Positions 35,137 to 40,780 of a stretch of 40,780 nt of DNA are shown one piece after another (within the stretch, counting starts at the first letter, position 1; each line of letters begins with the position of its first letter). The position numbers and the translations under genes are program-made. Origin of the DNA: Nitrospirota bacterium (lineage in GTDB: Bacteria; Nitrospirota_A; Leptospirillia; Leptospirillales; Leptospirillaceae); the NCBI GenBank assembly GCA_021844275.1, contig JAKBTR010000076.1:1-40780 (forward strand). Direction: 5' to 3'. Below the pieces are notes generated by a model that saw nothing but the letters and a program-made list of their open reading frames with translations, had not been told where the DNA came from and made no database searches.

Positions 35137-35404
35137 AGGGCGGAGCTTGAAGGGAGGTTCGACAAGCTCGGGTTGACCAGGGAGAGCGGTAGCCAACCCG
35201 CTACGTTGTCGGAAAGTTCAAGACCCACCCCGGGATGCTTCCTCAGTTCCGGGCTCTGGAAGTCCCGGTCGCAGACAACCGCGAGGGCAAGGGCGAAACG
35301 GGCCGGGACAAAACGCTGTCTGACACCATTCCCGAGGGGAGACGCCCCGCGAGGGGCGCGTCACGGTCGCAAGGCCAGAAACACGTAAGGACAGGGAGCA
35401 AGAA
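35123..35404 (+). ncRNA. omegaRNA (HEARO-type) of the IscB element
   Basis: No gene fits in this region, and it folds convincingly. CCGCCC-TGAA-GGGCGG (35128-35143). GAGCTTG 35143-35149 with CAAGCTC 35163-35169. Hairpin GTAGC/GCTAC (35189-35204) whose loop CAACCC can pair with GGGTTG 35170-35175, a pseudoknot. GTTGTC 35205-35210 with GACAAC 35274-35279. CCGGG/CCCGG 35249-35268. CGCCCC-GCGA-GGGGCG 35343-35358 with a GNRA loop. Position immediately before iscB matches known omegaRNAs, which carry the guide at their 5' end. The guide would be the bases just upstream, in rimO. Boundaries are estimates. Confidence 0.75.
35128..35143 (+). repeat. Left-end hairpin of the IscB element
   Basis: CCGCCC, loop TGAA, GGGCGG: a perfect 6-bp stem in the context AACCAC...AGCTTG, the usual look of IS605-family left ends. 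The TGA of the loop is the rimO stop codon. Confidence 0.75.
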
Positions 35405-36760
35405 ATGCAGGTTTTTGTGCTGGACAAGAAAAAGAACCCTCTCATGCCCTGCCACTCGGCCCGGGCCAGGGAGCTTCTGAGAGAAGGCCGGGCCGTGGTC
35501 CACCGTCTCACCCCGTTCACGATCCGGCTGAAAGACCGGATCGGGGGCGACACCCAGCCCGTCCGGATCAAGATCGACCCCGGATCGAAGACCACCGGCA
35601 TCGTCGTGGTCCGGGAGGAGGAGAAGGACGGGGAAAAGACCGTCCACATCCTCCATGCGGCCGAGATTCCCCACCGGGGACCGCAGATCAGAAAGAAGCT
35701 GGACCAAAGACGGGCCTTCCGGAAACGAAAACGGTCGAGGCTCCGCTACCGCAAGCCCCGGTTCGACAACCGAGGACGGCCCGAAGGCTGGCTGCCCCCT
35801 TCTCTCCGCCACCGGGTGGAGACCACGATGTCCTGGGTCGAACGCTTCCGGAAGCTCGTTCCCGTCGCGGGGATCAGCCAGGAACTCGTGAAGTTCGACC
35901 TCCAGAAGACGGAAAACCCGGAAATTTCCGGTATCGAATACCAGCAGGGAACATTGGCCGGATACGAAGTCCGGGAATACCTCCTGGACAAGTGGGGCCG
36001 GACCTGCACTTACTGCCAGGCGAAGGATGTTCCGCTGGAGATCGACCACATCCATCCCCGGAGCCTTGGCGGATCGGACAGAGTCTCCAACCTGACTCTC
36101 TCCTGCCGGGCCTGCAACCGGAAGAAGGGAAATCGTCCGGTCGAGGGGTTTTTGGCAAAAAGGCCGGATGTTCTGAAACGGATCCGCTCCCGGGCCAAGG
36201 CCCCGCTGAAAGATGCGGCGGCCGTCAACGCCACCCGGTGGGCTCTGTTCGAAAGTCTCAAGGCGACCGGACTTCCTGTCGAGACCGGCTCGGGGGGCCG
36301 GACCAAGTTCAACCGGACCCGGCTCGGCCTCCCCAAGACCCACGCCCTCGACGCGGCGTGCGTCGGGCAAGTCGATCATGTCCTGAACGCGGACAGTCCG
36401 GTTCTCCGGATTGCGGCCACAGGCCGGGGATCCTACCAGAGGACAAGGCTCGACTCCTTCGGGTTCCCGAGAGGATTCCGGACCCGGACGAAGCGGCATT
36501 TCGGTTTCGCCACCGGGGATCGGGTCCGGGCGGTCGTCCCTTCCGGAAAGAACGCCGGAACTCATGTCGGACGGGTCGCCGTCCGATCCTCGGGGAGATT
36601 CAATGTCCGGACTACCGCTGGGCTTGTTCAAGGGATCTCTCACAAGTACTGCCGGCTGATCCAGCGGGCCGACGGATACGGGTATTCACTCGATCGGAAA
36701 GGAGAAGGCGCATTCCTCCCCGGCGTAAACGCCGAGGTCTCCAATGCGCGCCAAGGATGA
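35405..36760 (+). CDS. iscB: IscB RNA-guided nuclease
   Basis: Ancestral Cas9 relative, a DNA nuclease guided by the omegaRNA. The 451-residue product is full length. RRXRR/PLMP-type N-terminus with HSARARELLREGRAVV (17-32). RuvC-I IDPGSKTTG with Asp58. Arg-rich bridge helix QRRAFRKRKRSRLRYRKPRF (101-120). RuvC-II with Glu178 in SGIEYQQGTLAGYEVREYL. HNH with zinc-type cysteines CTYC and CRACN around DHIHPRSLGGSD (Asp214, His215). RuvC-III KTHALDAACVG with His313, Asp316. C-terminal target-adjacent-motif domain (about 365-451). All catalytic residues appear intact. The ATG follows ACAGGGAGCAAGAA. No tnpA or cas genes are near. Guide and TAM are not known. Confidence 0.92.
   Translation: MQVFVLDKKKNPLMPCHSARARELLREGRAVVHRLTPFTIRLKDRIGGDTQPVRIKIDPGSKTTGIVVVREEEKDGEKTVHILHAAEIPHRGPQIRKKLDQRRAFRKRKRSRLRYRKPRFDNRGRPEGWLPPSLRHRVETTMSWVERFRKLVPVAGISQELVKFDLQKTENPEISGIEYQQGTLAGYEVREYLLDKWGRTCTYCQAKDVPLEIDHIHPRSLGGSDRVSNLTLSCRACNRKKGNRPVEGFLAKRPDVLKRIRSRAKAPLKDAAAVNATRWALFESLKATGLPVETGSGGRTKFNRTRLGLPKTHALDAACVGQVDHVLNADSPVLRIAATGRGSYQRTRLDSFGFPRGFRTRTKRHFGFATGDRVRAVVPSGKNAGTHVGRVAVRSSGRFNVRTTAGLVQGISHKYCRLIQRADGYGYSLDRKGEGAFLPGVNAEVSNARQG
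36708..36749 (+). repeat. Right-end hairpin of the IscB element
   Basis: Outer stem GCGCATT (36708-36714) with AATGCGC (36743-36749) and inner stem CGGCG-TAAA-CGCCG (36721-36734). It lies in the last codons of iscB, ending just before its TGA at 36758-36760, where right-end hairpins of this family are expected. Confidence 0.6.
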
Positions 36761-36794
36761 AGTGTGCAATTGACTTTCCCGGAGAGATCCGCGC

Positions 36795-37844
36795 TTAAAG
36801 ATTGGAGTCCTCCGTTGTCAGGGGTTTTCTTTCTCGGAGCGCTGGAAGAATGGCGAAGGCAAGAGCGGTAACGGAATGGATCAAGAAACCCGCATAGAGA
36901 AGAGCCCTGTCAGATCCCCAAATTCCCGAAAGGATCAAAAGAGATCCCGCCATTCCGGCAGTCTTCCCGGATTTTTCCGAACAAAAAGACGACCCCGCCA
37001 AGAGATAAAGCCATGCCAACAAAAGGAAAGTCATTGAAGGTCCTGGCGTCTCTTTCCAGCCGGATCCGGACAGAAGAAGAATCGCGCCTGTCAACAGGAA
37101 AGTCCCGGTCATGGAATGACTACGGAAGGAACGATATTCCAGAAGGAGCGCCAACAGAAGCAAGGACATGGAGATGATGACCCAGGAGAGGATCTCCGGA
37201 GTCATTGGAATGACAAAAAGGCATGCGATCCCCGCAAGATATAACAAAGCTGTCAGAGATCTGCGTTTCAATGGGGACTGCTTGTTCCGATCCGGGACTG
37301 ACAGGAAGACGGAAGAAGCCGTCAGAGTGAAAGCGATCCCCATCAGTCCATGTAGAAGAATGCCGCGAAATGGAATGGGATCGATCGATGGTCGGGCGAG
37401 GGTGAGTCCCAGAAGAATTCCCGTCAGGACAGTCAGTAGAAATCCCCAGAAAAGAAGGCGTTCCAGCCGTGTCTTGTCATAAAGAAAATCGGATGGAAGG
37501 ATTTTTTGCAGCACCCGCCCTCCAAGCAGGATCATCAGCCCGGATTCAGCTACAACCAGAGATCGTGGAACAAAGGAAAATCCGAGTATCAGCGTGATCC
37601 CTCCGATGATGACCAGCGCCATCCCTCTTCCGGAAACCGCCGTGAGCGGCAGTCTGTTGAGGAAAACGGTGGGGAGAACAACGAGAATCGCCAATGAATG
37701 TAAAAGGGAGAGGAAAGGAAAGTTCAGAACCGGGGTCTCTATGTGAAATCCATGAAAGATCACATACAGATCCGAAGAGATGAGGGAGAGACCAGCAAGA
37801 ATTTTCCAGCGTAAGAAATCTCGCTCATGCATGATTTTATTCAT
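36795..37844 (-). CDS. Polytopic membrane protein of unknown function
   Basis: The 349-residue product starts MNKIMHERDF (an alternative Met is at residue 5) and is very hydrophobic, with roughly ten to eleven membrane segments, for example LVVAESGLMILLGGRVLQKI, GILLHGLMGIAFTLTASSVF and WVIISMSLLLLALLLEYRSF. Polar loops are short and no cysteine or catalytic motif stands out. The general look is of NnrS/YeeE-like or hypothetical membrane families, but none can be claimed. It reads away from tRNA-Leu. Function unknown. Confidence 0.65.
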   Translation of the reverse strand: MNKIMHERDFLRWKILAGLSLISSDLYVIFHGFHIETPVLNFPFLSLLHSLAILVVLPTVFLNRLPLTAVSGRGMALVIIGGITLILGFSFVPRSLVVAESGLMILLGGRVLQKILPSDFLYDKTRLERLLFWGFLLTVLTGILLGLTLARPSIDPIPFRGILLHGLMGIAFTLTASSVFLSVPDRNKQSPLKRRSLTALLYLAGIACLFVIPMTPEILSWVIISMSLLLLALLLEYRSFRSHSMTGTFLLTGAILLLSGSGWKETPGPSMTFLLLAWLYLLAGSSFCSEKSGKTAGMAGSLLILSGIWGSDRALLYAGFLIHSVTALAFAILPALRERKPLTTEDSNL

Positions 37845-37853
37845 CTTTTACGC

Positions 37854-37859
37854 TAAAAT
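37854..37859 (+). promoter_or_regulatory. -10 box for tRNA-Leu
   Basis: TAAAAT (5/6) at 37854-37859, 14 bases before the mature tRNA 5' end, the usual distance for a tRNA promoter with a short leader. No good -35 is seen 17 bases upstream. It lies in the gap between the minus-strand membrane protein and the tRNA. Confidence 0.4.
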
Positions 37860-37873
37860 TCTCCAGGCGAATT

Positions 37874-37959
37874 GCGAGAGTGGCGAAACGGCAGACGCAC
37901 CAGACTTAGGATCTGGCGGGGGAAACTCCGTGCGGGTTCAACTCCCGCCTCTCGCACCA
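37874..37959 (+). tRNA. tRNA-Leu (anticodon TAG)
   Basis: Acceptor stem GCGAGAG / CTCTCGC, discriminator A and encoded CCA (37957-37959). Anticodon stem CCAGA / TCTGG with loop CTTAGGA (anticodon TAG). A long variable arm marks a class II tRNA. T-arm GCGGG-TTCAACT-CCCGC. Confidence 0.96.
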
Positions 37960-38123
37960 AAGCATTGGTTGGGGCTGGTCGGCAAAGGTATGCTCGGTAA
38001 CACGTTTTGTCCAGTCCAGAGAGCAATCTTCCGATTGGATTTTGAACGGTAACGTATTTTATTCGGGATTTCCAGCAGGGTCGATGTGGCAGGGGATTGT
38101 CTCTTTATCTTGGAGGGCGGAAA

Positions 38124-39263
38124 ATGTCAAAAAAGATTGTCATTCTGGGAAGCGGTATTGCCGGAACAATTGTGGCGAATCAGATCGCGCGTAAAATTTC
38201 TTCGGAGATCAAATCCGGATCCGTTTCTCTGACCCTTCTGGGAAACACCGACAGACATCATTATCAGCCAGGATGGCTCTATATCCCCTTTGACCTTGTA
38301 CGCCCCGAAGAAATCCAAAGGCCGCAGAAATCTCTTTTGGATCCTCTTGTCAAATTTGTTGTCGATCCTATCGAGAAAATCGATCTTCCTTCCCAAAAGC
38401 TGGTTTCATCTGCCAAACGCGAATATCCCTTTGATGTTCTTGTGATTGCGACGGGCTCAGTCCCTCGCCCGGACCTGATTCCCGGACTTGAAAATGCCGG
38501 ACACTGGTTCTATACGGAAGAGGGAGCGCTGAAGCTTCGAGATGCTCTAAGAGGGTTTTCCGGAGGAAAGATTGTTGTGGCGATGGGCGTTCCCCATAAA
38601 TGTCCTGTGGCCCCTCTCGAAGTTACGCTCATGCTGGATGATTACCTGCGACATCGCGGAATACGGGATAAGTCGGAAGTTTTCTATACTTATCCTGTAG
38701 GGGCGCTTCATACTCTACCGGCAGTTGCCCAGTGGGCCGTTCCTGTTTTCGAAGAACGCGGTATCCGTTCAGAAACCTTTTTTAACATGAAGGAAGTCGA
38801 TGTAGAAAAGAAAACTCTCACCAGTCTTGAAGGATCGACAGTTTCCTTTGATCTTTTGATCACTATCCCTCCTCATCGAGGAGCAAAAGTGATTCTCGAC
38901 AACAATTTGGGTGAAGGGGGATGGATCCCGACGAACAAGCAGACGCTTCAGATGGAAGGGCATGAAAACGTTTTTGTGGTGGGAGATACCACGAATCTTC
39001 CTGTTTCCAAGGCTGGTTCAACGGCCCATTTTTCTGCCGATATACTGGTTGAAAATGCCATTAGCGTCGTCCATGGGGAGAAGGCTTCCCGAATATATGA
39101 CGGAAAAGTGTTTTGCTTTATTGAGACAGGCAAAAACCAGGCGACATACATCTCCTTCAACTATACGAATCCCCCGGCTCCTCCTCCGCCAACCTCTACC
39201 GTTCATTGGATGAAGCTCTCTTACAACAGACTATATTGGTTGACTGCGCGCGGAATCCTTTGA
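38124..39263 (+). CDS. sqr: Sulfide:quinone oxidoreductase family flavoprotein
   Basis: Membrane-associated flavoprotein expected to oxidise sulfide and pass electrons to quinone. The ATG at 38124 (GGAGGGCGGAAA upstream) gives 379 aa. FAD-binding ILGSGIAGTIVANQ (8-21). LVIATGSVPRPDLIPGL. Cys160 in GVPHKCPVAPLE and Cys330 in GKVFCFIETG. NVFVVGDTT. These are the two cysteines shared by SQR and flavocytochrome c; no third redox cysteine exists in the protein. The class (type III-like or other) is not fixed. A DUF1641 gene follows after 16 bases, a common partner of SQR-like proteins. It supports sulfide oxidation or detoxification. Confidence 0.85.
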   Translation: MSKKIVILGSGIAGTIVANQIARKISSEIKSGSVSLTLLGNTDRHHYQPGWLYIPFDLVRPEEIQRPQKSLLDPLVKFVVDPIEKIDLPSQKLVSSAKREYPFDVLVIATGSVPRPDLIPGLENAGHWFYTEEGALKLRDALRGFSGGKIVVAMGVPHKCPVAPLEVTLMLDDYLRHRGIRDKSEVFYTYPVGALHTLPAVAQWAVPVFEERGIRSETFFNMKEVDVEKKTLTSLEGSTVSFDLLITIPPHRGAKVILDNNLGEGGWIPTNKQTLQMEGHENVFVVGDTTNLPVSKAGSTAHFSADILVENAISVVHGEKASRIYDGKVFCFIETGKNQATYISFNYTNPPAPPPPTSTVHWMKLSYNRLYWLTARGIL

Positions 39264-39279
39264 GATAGGGGGAAGAGGG

Positions 39280-40041
39280 ATGGAAAGACCAGATCAGGCA
39301 GGGGCTCTGGAAAAGAAAATGACAGAGCCGGAAACGGAAAAGATCATGTTAAGCCTTCTCGAACGTGTCAGGATTCTGGAAGAAACTCAAATTGCCGGGA
39401 AGGCTGTTTGGGATATTCAGACGAATTCGATTGTTGAACGTCTTGCGGATTCGGTGGAAAAAGCATCGATATTGCTGGATCGGCTGACGAGTCCGGAGTC
39501 GATGCTTTTGCTGGAGAAGATCGAAAGAAGCTCTCCCACTCTTCTCCATATGCTTGAAATCATAGAGATTGCGGACAAAACGGGGGCCTTTCAGTCCTTT
39601 GCGGAGCTGGGGGGGGCCGTTCGGGCGCTTCAGGTCATAGGCGTCGACACACTGATCGAGCGAGTCGCTACACAGGCGGAGAAAACCTCCGAAATCCTGG
39701 ACCGAATGGAACATCTACCTCTTGAAGAGCTGACGGAGGCACTCAGTTTCATGAAAGAGGTCGGGGCCTTGGAAACTGTTCCGGAGATTGCCACAGCGAT
39801 CGTTGCCCTTCGCCGGATTTTAACGGATTCCCTGATTGAGAAAGTGATGAGTCTTTTGGAAACGGCAATTTCCTGGCAAGGGAATGTTTACAATGTCCTG
39901 AAACAGGTATCGTTATCCCCCTCGGGAAGCCCCGGTGGCATCATGGGAGCCATACGTCTGTTAAGCAATCCGGAGACACAGGAAACACTGGCATTCGTTC
40001 TGGAGGGGTTTCGGCAGGTGAAGGTAGCGATGAAGCCTTGA
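39280..40041 (+). CDS. DUF1641-family helical protein, SQR partner
   Basis: 253 aa, no signal peptide, almost wholly helical. Repeats of the type SIVERLADSVEKASILLDRL and LIERVATQAEKTSEILDRME alternate with SPTLLHMLEIIEIADKTGAF. DUF1641 proteins show this pattern of repeated 'L..l.e...ilDrl' elements and are often encoded next to SQR-like genes. Close spacing (16 bases) after sqr and GGAAGAGGG before the ATG suggest one transcript. Role probably accessory to the flavoprotein; mechanism not known. Confidence 0.75.
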   Translation: MERPDQAGALEKKMTEPETEKIMLSLLERVRILEETQIAGKAVWDIQTNSIVERLADSVEKASILLDRLTSPESMLLLEKIERSSPTLLHMLEIIEIADKTGAFQSFAELGGAVRALQVIGVDTLIERVATQAEKTSEILDRMEHLPLEELTEALSFMKEVGALETVPEIATAIVALRRILTDSLIEKVMSLLETAISWQGNVYNVLKQVSLSPSGSPGGIMGAIRLLSNPETQETLAFVLEGFRQVKVAMKP

Positions 40042-40090
40042 CTGGAAAACTCCGGAACGGTGGGCTTGTGGGAATCAGAGTGCATAAGCA

Positions 40091-40119
40091 TTGACAAAGT
40101 GAAAACCCGAGAATATAAT
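40091..40119 (+). promoter_or_regulatory. Perfect-consensus sigma70 promoter of the tRNA-tuf operon
   Basis: TTGACA at 40091-40096, exact 17-bp spacer, TATAAT at 40114-40119. Expected start near 40126, giving a roughly 125-base leader before tRNA-Tyr. This is the best promoter in the window and fits the demand for EF-Tu and tRNAs. Confidence 0.85.
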
Positions 40120-40199
40120 TCCCTTTTGTTTTTGGGCTTGAAAATTAAATATTGAAGATTGAAATTTGAGTCTGGGGTTCCCTTTTCCCAAGATTCCTT

Positions 40200-40229
40200 A
40201 GGGCTTTGTTATAGAGGGCTTTGTTATAG
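40200..40229 (+). repeat. 15-bp tandem direct repeat in the tRNA-tuf leader
   Basis: AGGGCTTTGTTATAG occurs twice back to back (40200-40214, 40215-40229), followed by a degenerate third start (AGTGGGTTTAG). It lies between the promoter and tRNA-Tyr. Confidence 0.8.
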
Positions 40230-40249
40230 AGTGGGTTTAGCCCGAGTAT

Positions 40250-40335
40250 GGGGAGGTTCCCGAGTGGACAAAGGGAACAGACTGTAAATCTGTCGCCGGA
40301 CGGCTTCGGAGGTTCGAATCCTCCCCTCCCCACCA
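40250..40335 (+). tRNA. tRNA-Tyr (anticodon GTA)
   Basis: Acceptor GGGGAGG / CCTCCCC, discriminator A, encoded CCA at 40333-40335. Anticodon stem ACAGA / TCTGT with loop CTGTAAA (GTA). A long variable arm is consistent with bacterial tRNA-Tyr. T-arm GGAGG-TTCGAAT-CCTCC. Confidence 0.97.
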
Positions 40336-40378
40336 GTTTGCGATTGAGTTTCCAGTCTAGACTGTTTTGACTTTTATG

Positions 40379-40453
40379 GCGGGAATAGCTCCGCGGTAGA
40401 GCGCCAGCCTTCCAAGCTGGATGTCGCGGGTTCGAATCCCGTTTCCCGCTCCA
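40379..40453 (+). tRNA. tRNA-Gly (anticodon TCC)
   Basis: Acceptor GCGGGAA / TTCCCGC, discriminator T, CCA at 40451-40453. Anticodon stem CCAGC / GCTGG with loop CTTCCAA (TCC). T-arm GCGGG-TTCGAAT-CCCGT (last pair G-T). Confidence 0.97.
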
Positions 40454-40476
40454 ATTCTTGTCCGAAGGCCGGGTAT

Positions 40477-40552
40477 GCCCTTGTAGCTCAGTTGGCAGAG
40501 CACATCCTTGGTAAGGATGAGGTCACCGGTTCAATCCCGGTCAAGGGCTCCA
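40477..40552 (+). tRNA. tRNA-Thr (anticodon GGT)
   Basis: Acceptor GCCCTTG / CAAGGGC, discriminator T, CCA at 40550-40552. Anticodon stem CATCC / GGATG with loop TTGGTAA (GGT). Followed by 111 bases before tuf, in which only a ribosome site is seen. Confidence 0.97.
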
Positions 40553-40663
40553 TGAATCTGACCAGTGTTGTTGTGTCTCTTCAGGCAGTTTCCTTGTCGG
40601 ATTGTTTTATGGAAGCGTCTGTAGATCTTGTTTGTCACTTTTTCATGTGCATCGGAGGCATGG

Positions 40664-40780
40664 ATGTCCAAAGCGAAGTTTGAAAGAACAAAACCCCATT
40701 TGAACATCGGAACGATCGGTCATGTCGACCACGGGAAGACGACGCTGACGGCAGCGATCACGCGGGTGTTGGCAGCGAAC
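40664..40780 (+). CDS. tuf: Elongation factor Tu (partial, 5' end)
   Basis: Delivers aminoacyl-tRNA to the ribosome as a GTP complex. The ATG at 40664 follows GGAGG with 5-base spacing. The visible 39 residues read [20 protein letters not shown] and then the P-loop [15 protein letters not shown], the unmistakable EF-Tu start. Only the beginning lies in the window. The Tyr-Gly-Thr-tuf order matches the tufB operon of other bacteria. Confidence 0.97.
   Translation, partial: MSKAKFERTKPHLNIGTIGHVDHGKTTLTAAITRVLAAN

Larger units (their letters stand above)
35119..36765 (+). mobile_element. IscB (IS200/IS605-superfamily) element, no transposase
   Basis: The element comprises a left-end hairpin (35128-35143), a structured RNA region, iscB, and a right-end hairpin (36708-36749) inside the iscB 3' end. 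Exact ends are not visible: there are no target duplications, as expected for this superfamily. The motif GTCAA at 35118-35122 is mirrored by TTGAC near 36770 and might mark the borders, but this is a 5-bp match. No tnpA is present in the window, so mobility would depend on another copy's TnpA. Confidence 0.75.

Noticed and set aside
35243..36643. 466-codon minus-strand frame antisense to iscB
   Set aside because: It shadows the iscB gene, with Pro/Gly/Arg-rich composition and no motif.
37960..38123. Imperfect repeat CGGTAAC...GTTTTGT and CGGTAACGTATTTTAT upstream of sqr as an operator
   Set aside because: Only two short imperfect copies without symmetry; not enough to claim a binding site.
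40492..40683. 63-codon frame over tRNA-Thr and the tuf start
   Set aside because: It runs through a tRNA gene and into tuf in a different frame; no support.

Overview
The window looks like chromosomal DNA of a GC-rich, Gram-negative-type bacterium. Lipoprotein signals, a TPR/beta-barrel outer-membrane protein and RlpA support an outer membrane. Frequent TTG/GTG starts, a sulfide:quinone reductase with a DUF1641 partner, and a pentose-phosphate cluster with a fused transaldolase/glucose-6-phosphate isomerase fit an acidophilic Leptospirillum-like member of the Nitrospirota. That assignment is an inference from gene content, not a search result.

Layout. 1-4534: two tandem paralogous secreted Ser/Thr-rich coiled-coil proteins (the first cut by the window edge), a TPR plus outer-membrane beta-barrel protein, and a small lipoprotein. 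5058-14837: a same-strand sugar cluster glk-pgl-tkt-tal/pgi-gnd(like)-zwf that turns glucose into glucose-6-phosphate and runs the oxidative and non-oxidative pentose phosphate branches (rpe and rpi are not here). A decayed IS605-type tnpB start lies between the gnd-like gene and zwf. 14847-17836: an unknown lipoprotein and an FAD monooxygenase. 18063-21414: tig-clpP-clpX, with a histidine-rich tail on trigger factor. 21411-26296: a membrane-anchored unknown on the minus strand, a helical-repeat lipoprotein, pgsA, a DUF512/radical-SAM-like protein and ispE, followed by tRNA-Gln. 26445-32639: prs-rplY-pth-ychF-rpsF-ssb-rpsR-DUF2232-rlpA. 32705-35136: two tiny genes, a coiled-coil membrane protein and rimO.

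35123-36760 is a complete-looking IscB OMEGA element: a structured omegaRNA (HEARO-type) directly upstream of an intact RRXRR/RuvC/HNH nuclease gene, with hairpins at both ends and no tnpA nearby. Its left end sits in the 3' end of rimO and supplies the rimO stop codon. The presumptive guide is therefore the last bases of rimO.

36795-40780: an unknown polytopic membrane protein (minus strand), tRNA-Leu, sqr plus a DUF1641 protein, then a perfect-consensus promoter driving tRNA-Tyr, tRNA-Gly, tRNA-Thr and the start of tuf (EF-Tu), the same order as the classical tRNA-tufB operon of E. coli.

Most genes are on the plus strand and closely spaced or overlapping. The points most worth a second look are the IscB/omegaRNA locus, the tnpB remnant, the tandem Ser-rich secreted proteins, the divergent 6-phosphogluconate-dehydrogenase-like protein and the His-tailed trigger factor.
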